Below, piece after piece: positions 12,350-25,081 of a DNA stretch of 64,000 nt. This stretch comes from Acanthosoma haemorrhoidale (Eukaryota > Arthropoda > Insecta > Hemiptera > Acanthosomatidae). The notes beneath the pieces are model-generated. The model was not told the DNA's origin. It saw only the letters and a program-made list of their open reading frames with translations, and made no database searches. How positions within the stretch are numbered: position 1 is the first letter of the stretch; each line of letters begins with the position of its first letter. The translations under genes and the position numbers were made by a program. Where the stretch lies: positions 122,427,827 to 122,491,826 of the forward strand of contig OV884013.1 of the NCBI GenBank assembly GCA_930367205.1. The letters run 5' to 3'.

Positions 12350-12615
12350 GACGGGGCAAGCGGACCTGAAAATGAGAAAAAATCCTCCAAAGTTTCCTTG
12401 TAGTGTTTATTTGCAAACCGAAGGTGAACCCCATCACCTAGACCCGTCTATTTGAATTTGTAATTTTAACTGTAAAAAGAAAATCTGTTTTTTTAATTCT
12501 ACCCTCCTTCAAATGCACGTTACGCTATGCAGGAAAAGAAGCCACAAATCTGTCATTTTGTTCATTTGGTTGTAAAAAATTTTTGAATAAAGGGGTTTTG
12601 AAAAAAAAAAAAACC
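12350..12615 (+). mobile_element. LINE-B 3' UTR with poly-A tail
   Basis: ccgaaggtgaaccccatcac, accctccttcaaatgcacgt and gaataaaggggttttg then an A-run (12,600-12,613). This is the complement of the 11,340 and 21,120 tails. 11,700-12,350 upstream is GC-richer and may belong to the same insertion, but I found no recognisable protein in it. Confidence 0.8.
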
Positions 12616-12681
12616 AAAAAAACAACCTTATAGTGTTAACAAACACCTTTGACCACGTGAGTTTTTTGGGAAATTACAATA

Positions 12682-13093
12682 GTGGTCTAAAGTGTCCAGA
12701 AACTGTGATTTTTTTAATTTATTTTTTTTGGTAAGTCAGCAACAGATTTCTGCATTGTCATTGTATCAATTTTTTGAATGGTTTTACGAGGCCTTCCGTA
12801 TCTTGCTCGCTCACTCAAACCACCCATTTCAACATACCATTTCAGCCATTTCACGACAAGATTTTCCTTCAAGTGAAAAACTTTCACGAACCATTTTAAC
12901 TAACTGAATGAAAATATTTTTTTGTATTATCTTAAAAAGTGTTAGTGGGCAAACAAAATTACTCGTACCGTAAATTATTATCTTAATTCAAAAATTCCTT
13001 AATTGATCATATTCTTATTTTATCCATTACAAAAAATATTGTTAAAAACTCATGATAGTTTTGACCTGTCCAGAAACTGTTGACCATTACTTT
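12682..13093 (-). mobile_element. Degenerate Tc1-like transposon remnant
   Basis: On the minus strand at about 12,730-12,900 a Tc1-type helix-turn-helix region is readable across one frameshift: SLEGKSCREMAEMVC, then LSERARYGRPRKTIQK, where GRPRKT is the AT-hook-like motif of Tc1 transposases. The sequence tgtccagaaactgt lies near both ends (12,692 and 13,068) in direct orientation, flanked by ggtc outside. The catalytic domain is missing. Confidence 0.6.
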
Positions 13094-14789
13094 ATATGTT
13101 TTCAGAAACTAGTACGAAGTGACATAACACATTCATCCAAAAGTGATTTTTAAAAAAATGTCACATATCACCTTTATCAACTTCCACCTTCAATTATATT
13201 CTAACTTTTCATATGTTTAATCTTAGAAGACGTTTTGCCGTACATAAATTTTTATTACTTATCTAAAAAACAGTTGATTTTTCGTTTAGACTCCGGTTTG
13301 GTTTATGATATGGGAATTTCTGCGTTTTTAAGTTTGATGATGTCAAGAATATGTAATCTCTTTTTGGTGTATAACATGGTGTAGTTGGTTACACAATAAA
13401 AAGATTGAATTTTAAGAGTGCTTAGAATGTGAACCTTGCAAATTTAAACTGATAATCGCCGATGAAGGTTTGGAGCATGTATTATAGTATGTCAAGTGAA
13501 GCAAAAATATGTTACAACATCTTTGAGCCATTAAGGCTATCTTTGGATTTAAAACTGTTCCCGGCCATATTCGGATGGTTGAAGTTATTTAGGAAGTTGT
13601 AATTCTGTCGGATAATACGTTTGATCCTATAAATTATGCGGGCTTGAGCCATAATAAGCCAGCCATAGATCTTCCTAATGCTATGTAAATACAAACGATA
13701 GCTTGTTTAATCTTCGTAGATTTCAGTTTATGGATATTTTTCTTTGATAGTTGGCTATTTTGTATGATTTATTGGCTTTAAGTGACAAGATCACAAATAA
13801 TTGTTACAATCGGAAAGCTGAGTAGCGAATGTGGGCACTTTTTTATGTGGGCTGTGTTATTTTTTCTCTTAAGTACTTAAATGTCAAGTTCTTCTGAACT
13901 ATTGACAGACGGCAATATATCAAAAACAAGTAATTAATCGTAAGTAGATAATAAATTAACGTCTGGTATATAATTTTTTTTATTTTTTCCACTACTTCCA
14001 TTTGTAGCGGAATGGAAAGGTCGATAAGACAACTAAGTACGCAGTGGATGTGGATCAATGGATGGAATGCTGCTCCCGCTGGATGTTTAAGATAGTTTTG
14101 AAAACTAGCAATGCGAATGAAATCGCAAAGTCCCTCTTGTATTCGGAAACATTAATCAGGAATACAAGTACCATAATATTTTATAATAGAAATATAAGCC
14201 TCTACTTTTTAAGTGCATACTTACCAAACCTCAGTTCGTCAGAATATTTCGTAAAACACAGACCCAATGACGAAACTAGAAAAAATATACAGTGGGCAAT
14301 TTGAAACTTTGAAATTGTTTTATGGTCTTAATTAGTGACATTGATTTCCCTGTTTTAATTTTTGAAATATTATATGTTCTTCAAGATTATTAAAGATAAT
14401 TTTCTCGGAATTCAGGTGGTGCTTATATTATAGTCAGTTTATAGAGGAGAAAATAGACAAACAATTAAACGACTACAAACGCTTAAGCGTGGTCTCGTGT
14501 TGGTATGGAGGTGAAACTTCAGATGGAGTAGAAACCAGCACTTTAACTCTAAGCTATAAAAATGGGTAAAAATTCTTCCAGCCTGATAGAACGATGCTAT
14601 TTATAGCTTTAGGGATATTTAAACGGTAGAATAGACAAGCATGATTGAACGGACGCAAGATACAGTTTGCTCGCTGATATAGAACGAAATCACTAGCAAG
14701 ATATAGCAGGATTTGAGCTGAATCAATTTCAATATTTGTAAGAGTAAAACTTCAAAAAGTGGTGAATAGTAACTTGAGTAATGTAATAT
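13094..14789. other. Stretch without recognised features
   Basis: AT-rich. Short ORFs at 13,512-13,694 (minus) and 14,044-14,304 (plus) have no recognisable domain and ordinary composition. Confidence 0.5.
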
Positions 14790-14850
14790 TTTAATACACT
14801 ATATAAAATCAAAAAAGGTCGACGTTTCGCCTATTACTCATCTTCGTAAC
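14790..14850 (-). mobile_element. Possible end of a Penelope-like or related retroelement
   Basis: On the minus strand, gaagatgagtaataggcgaa followed by acgtcgacc resembles the conserved C-terminal/3' end sequence seen in many arthropod retroelements. Only ~60 bp are recognisable. Confidence 0.3.
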
Positions 14851-14912
14851 TAAAAATAACCTGAAAAAATCATACTACTAATTAAATACATTTTTAATTT
14901 GTTCATATCGGT

Positions 14913-15005
14913 TTTTTTTTTGGTTTTTTTCTTAGCTCTCTAGTTACAATTTTAGGATGAGGGAGAAATATAAAATATTTAGGGTGATCGGATCCTTGTA
15001 CTAGG
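14913..15005 (-). mobile_element. LINE-C extreme 3' end
   Basis: T-runs, then agctctctagttacaatttt, aggatgagggagaaatataa and atcggatccttgtactagga. About 90 bp only. Just downstream, aacttttgtagaatca is repeated twice (15,008-15,045). Confidence 0.8.
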
Positions 15006-15801
15006 AGGAACTTTTGTAGAATCAAAGAAACTTTTGTAGAATCATATCGGAACCGGTAATCATAGAATTATCATAAATAAACTTTTTCCCATTCGGTGGG
15101 TGCTAACAATTTGTTGCTATGATAAGTTTCAATATCACTCTCCCATGCCTGCAAGCAAACTCCAACATACTTTGTTAGGCTATCCTATAGAATGTCATGT
15201 GTAATGAAATGTCAGTTCCTAAGCCAAGAAGCGAATGAAAGACAAAAAACAAACTTTAACGGACTTTAAACTTTAATACGTTTCTCCCAACGCTCAACAA
15301 GATTTCTTTTTTATCACTTGTTCAAAGAAACTTTTTGTCTTTGAAAAAATAAATAATAAAATGAAATTTTTACCTTGTTTCAGTCAATTGTCACTTGAAT
15401 TTGATGGATGTTGTAAAACTTCTACCTTCAAATCAAATAATTTTTTAAAAGTTAAACATGGCGGGCATTGTCATCAAGTACAGGCTTTCCAATAAATTTC
15501 ATCAAAATAACTAAATTTGACATTTCATTCGTTCCAACATATAAATCCATCATCCCATGATGCAGGAAGGTATCACCTATGTTAGAATTAGTAATAAACA
15601 GCTGGAATTTTTATTTCTTAAATCTCCTTGTTACTATAAATTATGGAAATAAATATAGATTCTTCATAAATGAATCTATTTACAATAGGTCAGTATGTGT
15701 ACTGCAATGTAAAAATGATGTGGTGGAATATGCTTTTTTTTTTTCTTTTTTTTTTTCCTTTTAGATCTTTTATTATAAGATTAATCTTATACTATAATAA
15801 T

Positions 15802-15907
15802 AAGGGGTATGCCATAGTGCCGTGCGCAGGATGTTGTTCTGGAAGCTCTGGAGTCGAGTTATTGCGCTGGCGTGTAGGAATCGGAAGAGTGGTGTCCCAA
15901 ACAGTAG
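15802..15907 (-). repeat. Perfect 106-bp duplicate of LINE-C coding sequence fused to its 3' UTR
   Basis: 15802-15907 is identical to 16356-16461 (aaggggtatgccatagtgcc ... gtgtcccaaacagtag). It is attached in the same orientation directly beyond the LINE-C 3' UTR, replacing its usual last ~40 bp, and is followed by a T-rich tail region (15,736-15,762). Confidence 0.93.
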
Positions 15908-16740
15908 GATGAAGGAAAAATAAAGGGATATTTGGGGTGAGCGAATCCTTGTACCAGGAGTACCTGCTTGAAGGTGGTGTGAGGGAATTAAGGAGTGTGG
16001 GAAGCCTCGGTAGAGGTTGATAGTTGCGGTACAGTGGTGAGAGTCCACTGGTGGCTGGGCCTAGAGTCCCTCTAGGTATGTAGTACAGTCTTATTTAGTT
16101 GGATAGCAGTGATGGGTGCCCGTTAGAGGCTTCTTGTTGGCGGGCCAAGCGCCGTGATGTCCACCATTTGGTCTGCTTTACCAGATCTTGAGAGTTGCCA
16201 TCTTGCCGGTAGCGGTGGGGGTGTCATGTCTCGGGACAGAGGGTTTTGGCTATGTTTCATCGAGTCAAAGAACTTGATGTGTCTTCTTTGGATGGCTTCG
16301 GTGATGGTGGGGACCTCGAACTTTTCGTGGATGTTGGAAGCCTTCATTTTACGAAAAGGGGTATGCCATAGTGCCGTGCGCAGGATGTTGTTCTGGAAGC
16401 TCTGGAGTCGAGTTATTGCGCTGGCGTGTAGGAATCGGAAGAGTGGTGTCCCAAACAGTAGAGCTGGCCTCAGGACGCTCTTATATATTGACAGTTTCAG
16501 CCGAAGGGATATAGCCGGGCTTGTGATGAGATGCTGGAGAGAGTAGTAAGTCCTACGTACTCTTTTCAACTTCTGCAGGTGTGTGTAGAACGTCATGTGT
16601 CTGCCTAGCTTGTTGCCTAGGTAGCATATGCTGTTGGAAAGTTTGCATTCAGTCCCGTCTATGGTGAAGCTGGGTGGACGCTTCCGTTTTCCATGCTGGA
16701 AGGAGTAGACGATCCCTTGAGTTTTGGCCGGGGTGGAATA
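15908..16740 (-). mobile_element. LINE-C (Jockey-like), C-terminal ORF and 3' UTR
   Basis: On the minus strand: SFQHGKRKRPPSFTIDGTEC, LGNKLGRHMTFYTHLQKLKR, SLRLKLSIYKSVLRPALLFG, FLHASAITRLQSFQNNILRT and AIQRRHIKFFDSMKH. This is the carboxy-terminal part of a Jockey-clade reverse-transcriptase ORF, open from about 16,740 to 16,123 and related to but distinct from LINE-B. The 3' UTR follows from 16,120 to 15,908 (caggtactcctggtac; agagggactctaggcc). Upstream reverse-transcriptase motifs are absent. Confidence 0.9.
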
Positions 16741-17497
16741 TGCCTGTAATCCATTTTCCCCACATTAAAACTAGGATGATAGTTAGAAGCGAGATTAAGC
16801 TTAGCTATTTATAGTTGCTGCTTAATTTCTTGTATATTGTTTTGTACTAACCAAAAAAAATAAATGAGAAACTGTTGAGCCTTATCGGAAATATTTATCC
16901 ATACACTTCATGAATTTCTGATAACGATCAGTTAGTTCTGGGATATTTATGTTAATTCCGTGGGCATTCCCTGCTCTGGAGAATACAACCCAAATAAAGA
17001 GAAAATTTAAGCCTACGTTTTACCTAGCTAGTTAACATTAGCGTATTTTAGTATCATTCAACATAGCAACATGAGGTGTAGTATCTTTTCATTCATTCTT
17101 AGGCCCGGTGAAAAGTGTTCGAGAGATAGATTTCGTATCAATGGGCACTGATCACAAGCAATGTTATTGTAACTTTTACAAATCAACAACACTTCACAGA
17201 TAATGTTCGTGATAGGGCTCTTGAGAATCAAGAATTCCCCAAACGCCAGAAAATTGCGCCGGTTACTTCGTGAGTCGGTTAGCGTTACAAAATTGCCAAC
17301 AGTAAGGCATAAACATGAAACAATATATACCAAATTATAATATATAAAAAATAATACATTCAACAAATACCAAAAATAATATATAAATAACTATTAATTT
17401 TATTCAAAACAAAAAAAAATAACTGATCTGCAATTTAACAGTTAGTTTAAATATAATGTATAATAAATAATGAAAAAAAGTTTATAGTCACGATACG
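16741..17497. other. Stretch without recognised features
   Basis: AT-rich. A 102-codon minus-strand ORF (17,058-17,366) is hydrophobic at its start but matches nothing I know. Confidence 0.45.
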
Positions 17498-17720
17498 ATG
17501 TTTCGGAGAAGAGTGCGTATAGTCAACCGCAGAGCGGCGATGCGCACGGAGAGATCTGTAGACGAGATAGGCCGAGAAGTCCAAACTTGTAGTAAACAAC
17601 GACTTCTTGTTCGCAGGGGAACAGGCCCGTATTCTGCTATCTTCGACACTAAGCCAAGCTCCTTGTCCTCTTATACGCCAAGTCCTATTTCTTCACTTCC
17701 TCCAGCTTTATAGTACTTCA
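17498..17720. other. GC-richer unassigned stretch
   Basis: A 71-codon plus-strand ORF (starts MFRRRVRIVNRRAAMRTERS) is rich in Arg and Ser with no recognisable domain. The end resembles an untranslated CT-rich leader (cgccaagtcctatttcttca). It might be part of an LTR-like repeat or chance. Confidence 0.3.
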
Positions 17721-18074
17721 AACTATCTGCTCCTGATGTTAACTAACTGTATGTTGATGTAACAAAATGAAAACTGCTGTTCAAGAGAAAAAAACAAAAC
17801 ACACTTCATAACCTACACTTTCTTTTGTTTTTTTATCTTAAACATATGTTTGTGTATAAAACATTTACTTTTCCTAATTTTCTCTAGCCAAAACAATCAA
17901 AAGATAAAGAAAAAAAAGAAATTTACAATTTACAAATTTTCCACTCATCTCATTACCATAAAAAATATTGCTGAAATCCTCTAAAAAAAAAATTGAAAAC
18001 AGGAAAGTTACAAAAAAAAAAATTAATGCATTGTAATTAATCCGTCAAATTAAATTTACCTTATTTAGGTGATT

Positions 18075-18260
18075 GACTCCGCTTTCTCTTCGCGGTGGAT
18101 TTGGGGGGTCTCTGGGCTGTCTGTAAATATTGTATGAATGAGCGAGTGAATGATGAACTGTAAATATGGTATGAATGAGAGCATTTATCTTAATTACTTA
18201 TTGCCTTATAAAAGGCAGATTGTGATTATAGCACAATAAAGGAATTTAACTAAAAAAAAA
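18075..18260 (+). mobile_element. LINE-A 3' UTR with poly-A tail
   Basis: gactccgctttctcttcgcg, ggtctctgggctgtctgtaa, the double tgaatgag unit, cacaataaaggaatttaac and an A-run at 18,253-18,265. Confidence 0.88.
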
Positions 18261-19014
18261 AAAAATGTAGGTGTGATACATTTAAACTATAGTAGTTTAC
18301 TTAATACAAGTAATCATTCCGATGGCATACGATTTAATTATACAAAAAAACAAAGTCTTGAGTGAAGCTTTTATGATGTTCTTCATTAATTTGGTACGGT
18401 GAAAGAAAAACCTTCTAGCTGACCATTTTTCCCCTGTAATTGAGATAATGTGGTTCTTTTCAGATTTATGGAAAAGTATTTTAGAATCTTATTTAAAAAA
18501 ATAAAAAGAATAATTATACGGAAATTTAATGAGCCTCTGCGCAACAATTTATTTATTTTTTTTTTTTAACATAATTTCTTCATCAGATAGGAGTTTTAAC
18601 AGAGATAATGAAGAAAAATCTAAGCATTGCTTCTGTTTTTAATCAGAGTCGTATATTTTAGTGTGAAAAAATCATAATATATTTACTTGCCCCTGTAATT
18701 GCGTCGAATGCCCGCTGCTTAATTGGGATGTGGGCTCTGGCTTACTGGGAAAACGGGGAATATTTACCTGTTGATAGGGATGAGTTAATCCTCTCTCTTT
18801 TTTTTAATCCCAAACACTTCAGTCCAGCCATAATTAAAAATGAAATTAATCAATAAAAAAAACAATGCAACGATGCATTAAAAAAATCTCTTATTATCTT
18901 TATTGCAAATTCCCTAAGCCCTAATAATAAGTATACTCATATCAAACAATAATTTAAATTCAGATCAATTTTTAGGAAAGTATTGGTGCAACTAATGGCG
19001 AATCAAAGTTAATG

Positions 19015-19395
19015 AGTCAGCCACCCTAACCCCCTAGCACAGTCATTGCACTGCACCACTCATCCCTATAATCCTCCTCGGAGACTGAAGCGGCAGTGGC
19101 CTCGTGTCCTGCTATAAATGTGTAACAGTGGGAGTTTCTCCAATCATGCCCTGAGCGTATGTGGCTCTCGCGCTATTCGTCAGCCTTCACTGGCTCGTAT
19201 CCAGCGACGCAGCTGACGAAGGACTTCACAACACCCCGCTTCCTCTTTCGCATGCGAGGGAGGTGACAACCATGTGGATTTCGAAGGCCTCTGGGCTGTT
19301 TGTATAATAAATACTGTATGAATGAGAACATTTATCCCAATTACTTAATGTCCAATCAGGCAGATTGTAATTTTATCATAATAAAGTTAAATTTT
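19015..19395 (+). mobile_element. LINE-A 3' fragment
   Basis: accccctagcacagtcattg, cctcctcggagactgaagcg, cgcttcctctttcgcatgcg, then aggcagattgtaattttatc and ataataaagtt. Only the last ~25 codons and the 3' UTR are kept. Confidence 0.88.
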
Positions 19396-21100
19396 GAACT
19401 ATTTTAGGAAATATATAACTATATGCTAATAGACAACATGTATTGCCCTAAATCATTATGTTAGGCTATTTTATCAATTTTAGGGATATTTTGAATCATT
19501 TGATGGTTTCTCGCTAAGTTATATATTATAAAATATCCAAATTTAGTGTAATTTAACAATTGTATTGTATCTTGGTTTAAACAGTGTAACTAACCTTGGT
19601 GTAACTATACATTTAGGGTCAGGATAACTACAGCCTTATACCTTCGTTACTAAGCAAGCTCAATATATTTAATCAATACATTTTTTTTATTTCCCGTGGG
19701 AAAGTATTCGCTATTCGGGTCGCTGGAAAATAAATCGTCCATCAATTACGATGTTAAGTGGTGTGAGTATATTTTGATTTACTTTTGAAACCTTAGAAAC
19801 GTAGGCACTTCAATCATACCAAAATAAAATAGTTCAAATCTCAAAATATCTGCTTTGAACTCATGAATTACCGTACTCATAATAATTTCAAAAAAAAAAA
19901 CAATACCCTATCCGCCTCGTTATACTTATGGAAATGAAACAAACTTACTTTCCGTCTAAGCGATTTAAGCCTTCATTCATGAAGATATTACCCTAACCAC
20001 TTAATTACATGACAGCAAGCCCCTAAAACATTGGTTTTGATGAATTCTCAGTGGATTTCTACTCAAATGTACCAAAAAATAAATTGTGTACTCTGGTACA
20101 CTTTTAGCGTATATAAATTCAACACGGAAGTACATTTGCTAAAAAAATCGTCATGAACATTTCCAATGGTAAATTCAAAAAATCGCGGAGTTCATTGTAG
20201 GAACATTGAAAATAATGTATTTAATCACGAATATTAGATTTTTTAAATTTTATTTCTAAACTAAGGTATCGGATAGCCTTAAGTTCGATTAATCGTCGCC
20301 TAATGATTATAACAATCGATCGTTGTACTAATGGCTGTTGCCTATTTTTATTATCCATCCCCATACAAACTTAATTGTTTCATAGAAATATATAAGCTAT
20401 TTACTCTGACAATTAATACCTCAAAGCTGTATGTATACAAGATTTCATAATTATTGAGTAATTGTACTCAAAAAACTAGTAAAGGTCAAACAATAATAAT
20501 CAAACAAGCTAGTTTTATACGAGCCCTTAACTTTAAGAGCAGGTCTAAAGAAGAAGAAAAAACCGACCCAATTTTAAGCAGAAACCCTATATTCAAACCT
20601 CAACCCAAATATGGGCAGTGAAAGTAAAAAAGATGATTGGCTTATTAGGCTTTCGAAACGATTTTTGTTTCTTTTTCATCACAAATGTCTTTTTTAGGTC
20701 AATTTTTAAAACGAATCTCAAAATCCATTGCCCAGGGCTCAACTCCAATCTGCTGTCAGGGAAGAATTTGATATTAATTATTTTAATATTTCCCGTATTG
20801 TTTTCTCTGAATTTTTTTTAGGGGTTCGTTGGATTTTTATCAGATATCTTTACGATGTCTGTCTGGGATATTTCTTTATTTTTATACAGATAATTACTGA
20901 CCATTACAGTAATAATGCTTGCTAAGTAATTATAGTAATATAGTAACTACTAATAAATATGAAATAAATTGTTGCCATTTAGATTAGGAATGTTTGCTTG
21001 TCGTTTATCTGTAAGACATTCGTCTTAATCAATTAAGTTTCATTAGTCAATTACATAGGTAGGATATCAAACGGAACATCTTGAAGTAAAAATTCATTCA
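19396..21100. other. Stretch without recognised features
   Basis: Very AT-rich. Only short low-complexity ORFs and homopolymer runs. Confidence 0.5.
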
Positions 21101-21116
21101 TTTTTTTTTTTCTTTC

Positions 21117-22170
21117 TTTAAAACCCCTTTATTTAAACATTTTTACAAAGAAATGAACAATGGATGAACAAATTTATGGCTCCTTTTCCTGCATAGCATA
21201 ACATGCATTTGAAGGAAGGTAGAAGTACAAAACATTTTATTTTTACAATATTTAAAATTTACAAAATCAATAGACTGGACTAGGTGATGGGGCTCACCTT
21301 CGGTTTACAAAATGGGAAAGACTTAAAAACTAGAGCCTAAAGGCTCTATTGCCTCGATTGCGACCTGCCATCGATGGGGGAACGGAGCTGAGTTTATCGT
21401 GCTAAATACTGGGTTGTCATTTATTGCAACGAATCGAAGAATTTGATCTGTCTACGTTGAATGAATTCATCCACCATAGCCAGACCTCGTGAAGCTCACT
21501 GTTTCTCCACTGCTCGAATGAAGTATGTCTGACCACTTTCATCAGTATACCGTTTTGGAATGGTTTGAGTCGCCGAGCTGTCGTATACGTCAGATGACGA
21601 AAAAGCGGTGCACCATACAGTAGAGTAGGCCTTAGTATGCTCTTGTAAATCAATAGCTTGAGACGCAGTGATAGATTGGGGGAAGTCAATAAATGCCTAA
21701 GCTGGTAAGACTTCGTGCGAGTTTGCTTCAACTTCTTCGCAAAACGGTTACTGAAACGGAGGTGTCTGTCCATTTTAATGCCTAGATATACTAGGTTGTT
21801 GGCTGGTGAGTTTTGCTGCGTTCCTACTGTTTAAGTAGTAGGCAGCGGACTTTTTCCCTTTTGGAAAAGAGAAAATTACGCAGTCAGTCTTACCCACGTT
21901 TACAGAGATATTGAGTCTACCCAATCTCTCACTGATCTGCTTACAGGCTACTTCAGCCTCATCGGCTACCTTGGCGCTCATGCTGCTACTGTACAGCGCT
22001 ATGTCATCAGCGAAAGCAGCAAGTGTTTTTGTACCGGGGTCCTACAATTCCAGGCGTATATACACCTAAAAGTACTGGGGCTAACACGGCTCCTTGGGGT
22101 ACTCCACAGTTCAGTGGCACAGCTTCGAAGAGGCAATCACCCGCATCGATCTTTTTTTCAGGAAGCTAGC
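21117..22170 (-). mobile_element. LINE-B (Jockey-like non-LTR retrotransposon), 5'-truncated, with reverse transcriptase part
   Basis: On the minus strand: CGVPQGAVLAP (about 22,107-22,078), then FADDIALYSSS (catalytic aspartates at about 22,003-22,014), ISERLGRLNISVNVGKTDCV, RFAKKLKQTRTKSYQLRHLL, and LRLKLLIYKSILRPTLLYGA then PLF. These are reverse-transcriptase motifs and the thumb/C-terminal region of Jockey-clade elements. A 3' UTR (21,420 down to 21,130) ends in a poly-A tail, seen as a T-run at 21,102-21,112. Frameshifts separate the motifs. The 5' end is lost. Confidence 0.9.
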
Positions 22171-23496
22171 CAGGTATAAATAAAAGCCACTGTACGAAAA
22201 TATCAATTATGTTATCGCCAAAACTGGAGGGGGTGTAAGTAAAACTAACCTCCCTGAACCCTAAGAACATGAATGACTTAGTAAAATACACCAATGATGA
22301 GAGACATACCCCCACCCCTCCTCACAACCCAGCCAATCGCAGCCTTAAACAGTCGAGTTAAAAACCCCATTTGAATACCTTTCATTATTATTATTCATTG
22401 ATCTGTTGTAGGTGACTTGTCCATGACACTCAATATCTCACATACATTCTAACTTAAAGATTCAAACTTCAAGGATTTTTAAAGTATTTTTAATTTATTA
22501 ATTCATACGCAATTTTAAACACTCAATCTTAAATTACGTAACAAATATTAGCATATGATGCTACCAAAATGATCACTTAAATTATCAATGAACTGTAAGA
22601 AAGATGAAATCTATATATATTTTGAGCATGGCACCTGAAGGTACTACTGGGATCAGACAAGCAGGCTTTTACTCAAAAAGAAGTTCCGATTGATATTGAT
22701 TTAGTTTATAATTAAAATCCTAGCATTTTTCACTTAAAATAGTTTCAGTTGTTTTCTTAAAAACAAATTAGCGGCGGTTACATTTTGAATGAATGGGCAA
22801 TAAATCTTGGAGACCCAGGCGAGGGCCTGTGCCTTGGCATGCCTACAAGGCAAATAGAGCTGTTGCTGAAGAATACATTGTGCCTATAATGAGCCTAGCC
22901 TGTAATGAGCCTGATAGATGTGAATAGATTGCTTTCCAGTGATTAGCCAGCGGTCAGTCTGCCTGCACTTAGTGACCTATTACAGTGTCACCAGCCATTT
23001 ACATCGGCTAATAAGCTCAAATGCGTTAGCATTATGAATAAATTTGGATCTCTCATTTGTTCCATAATTTATTCAATTTAATAAAAGTATAATAGGCAGA
23101 GATGAAACATCCAAATGACACGGAATCGTCACCGATTTCCATAAAACCGTCGTTATGCGTTCTCCGACGCGAATCAATCTACTTAATTTCCACTAAATAT
23201 TAGTCTAACAGCTGATTTTCATAAAAAAAACAAAAACAGTTTATTGGCTAGTAATTTTAACAGAAATTGAGGTAACTGGACTATTTAAAACGCTACCGAA
23301 TACCAAACTACTTATATGAAAATGTGGTTTCTACTGAAATACACTCACAAAACTGATTAGATTAATTTATAATTAAAAAAAAATCACCTCATGCCGAATT
23401 CGCGTTTATTAGAACAGAACAGAAATTCAAACAAAATTATTAAGAGCCAGGGATGAAAACTATTATTACCACTTCTCTAGATTTTCATAATATTTA
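22171..23496. other. Stretch without recognised features
   Basis: 22,190-22,350 contains a short GC-richer segment beyond the LINE-B break. 22,800-23,010 (gcgagggcctgtgccttggc, cctgtaatgagcctgataga) has internal short repeats of atgagcct but no known family. Confidence 0.45.
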
Positions 23497-24101
23497 GGTC
23501 GAGTCATAAGTAACTTCCGTTTTTTTATCAGACATTTATTTTGCTCTCATTAAATAACAAAACTATATTAATTTATTATGTATTCATCACTATTATCTAT
23601 AACCTTCTCCCATCTTCCTGGCAGTTTATCAATTCCTTCCTTGTAAAGTGTGGTATACCTCTTGTTGATTGACGTGGATTTTGCTCCAATATTGCCTTTA
23701 AAAGGTTGTCGTCAAAGTCGGAAGGGCGTCCCGCCCTCGGTTTGTCTTTTAAGGTCGTATCTCCAGAACGGAATTTTACAAGCCAATTTCTAACTGGCAG
23801 ATCAGTTATTAGTCCTTCACCATATACACTGCATATTTTTTCAGCTGTTGCCCTAGCACTATTGCCTTGTTTAAATTCCCAAAGCATTACATAACGCATA
23901 TGTACTTTTTGACTCTCCATTTCAGAGGTAAAAAAAAAACAGTTTAACGTAACGTGTACCACTCAAAACAGTTGACAAAAGACTAAATGAAGCCTCGTCT
24001 ATATAGTGAAAACAAAAATTTGTTGTCATGGTAACTCATAGCGGGTAGATACGAACAATAGATTCTACTTAGCTGCACCGGAAGTTACTTATGACTCGAC
24101 C
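23497..24101 (-). mobile_element. Internally deleted mariner element, family M3 (605 bp)
   Basis: Terminal inverted repeats are ggtcgagtcataagtaactt / aagttacttatgactcgacc, with TA outside the left end. On the minus strand a transposase N-terminus starts at 23920: MESQKVHMRYVMLWEFKQGN, then ICSVYGEGLITDLPVRNWLV, KFRSGDTTLKDKPRAGRPSD and LEQNPRQSTR, a typical mariner first DNA-binding domain. It is then fused, with a frame change, to the last ~25 residues (LYKEGIDKLPGRWEKVI, about 23,595-23,650). The whole catalytic DDE domain is absent. Confidence 0.92.
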
Positions 24102-25081
24102 TGTTAGTACAAAAGACATTTTTTTTTTTCATTATAAGAAAATTGAATTATTTAAAATAATATCTACCACATTGTTTAAAAGTTAAGATTAACTCTATTT
24201 TTTTTTCTAAATTAGAGTCGTTTAAAACTCAGATTCTGACTGAATTAATATATTGAAAATTACTCAGCCATTGGCTTGTCTAGTGTTTTTTACTAACCCG
24301 GAGTACTCTGATTTGTAGTTGGAAAAAGGCGATTTTTGGAAGAATTAGGTGGTGTTTTTAAAAGTTTGACCTAGGTCCGTAAAAATGGCTGCTTTGTTCA
24401 ATTAACGTTTTAACAAAAGAAGAACCGGACCGAGGGAACTGCTGGTGTAGAGGATTTACATAAGAATTGCCCTCTAGGGCAGATCCCTGCCTGGATACCT
24501 GGAGATGTCCTTATCCAGGAGTTTTGAGGAGGATTACTCCACTCCCACGGACGTCCCTGAATCTGAGAAAGGATACAAAATGTAATATTAAAAGAAGAAG
24601 TGGCCCTGCGTCATAAAACCGACCACACATCATGCTGTGAAATCACCTAGCTATTATTCCAACCAGAAAATATATATCATCAATCATTTTAAAATACCAC
24701 TGTATCAGCCCCCTGAATCCTATCTATAATCGTAATTATAACAATACTGTTTTAAGTATAGTTACGAAGTTGGTTATTTCGAAGAATCACAAGCCTGAAA
24801 GTAAATTTTATCTACATGAACTTGCAAAGCTGCTCCTGGATAAGTTAGGCGTCTAAGGTACTATTATTCAGGTATCGATTATGTAGAATAAATATTGCTC
24901 AGAAGTACACTTGGCCTGGGTTCGAAAACTCCTGTTGTAGAAAACAAGCAGATATGCTAAAATATAAAACACCTATACGAAAAACAAACAATAAAGTTGA
25001 ACTCTTGCATAATAAAACCGCTTAAATGTTTCGAGGCAGTTTTTTTTTTTTTTTTTGCAACTTTCAGGTACGTAAACATAC
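24102..25081. other. Stretch without recognised features
   Basis: 24,410-24,590 is GC-richer (tgctggtgtagaggatttac ... actcccacggacgtccctga) without an identifiable origin. A T-run (25,041-25,056) lies just before the LTR at 25,082. Confidence 0.45.

Noticed and set aside
24890..24930. ggttcgaaaactcc as a tRNA/SINE B box
   Set aside because: No A box at the right distance and no cloverleaf.
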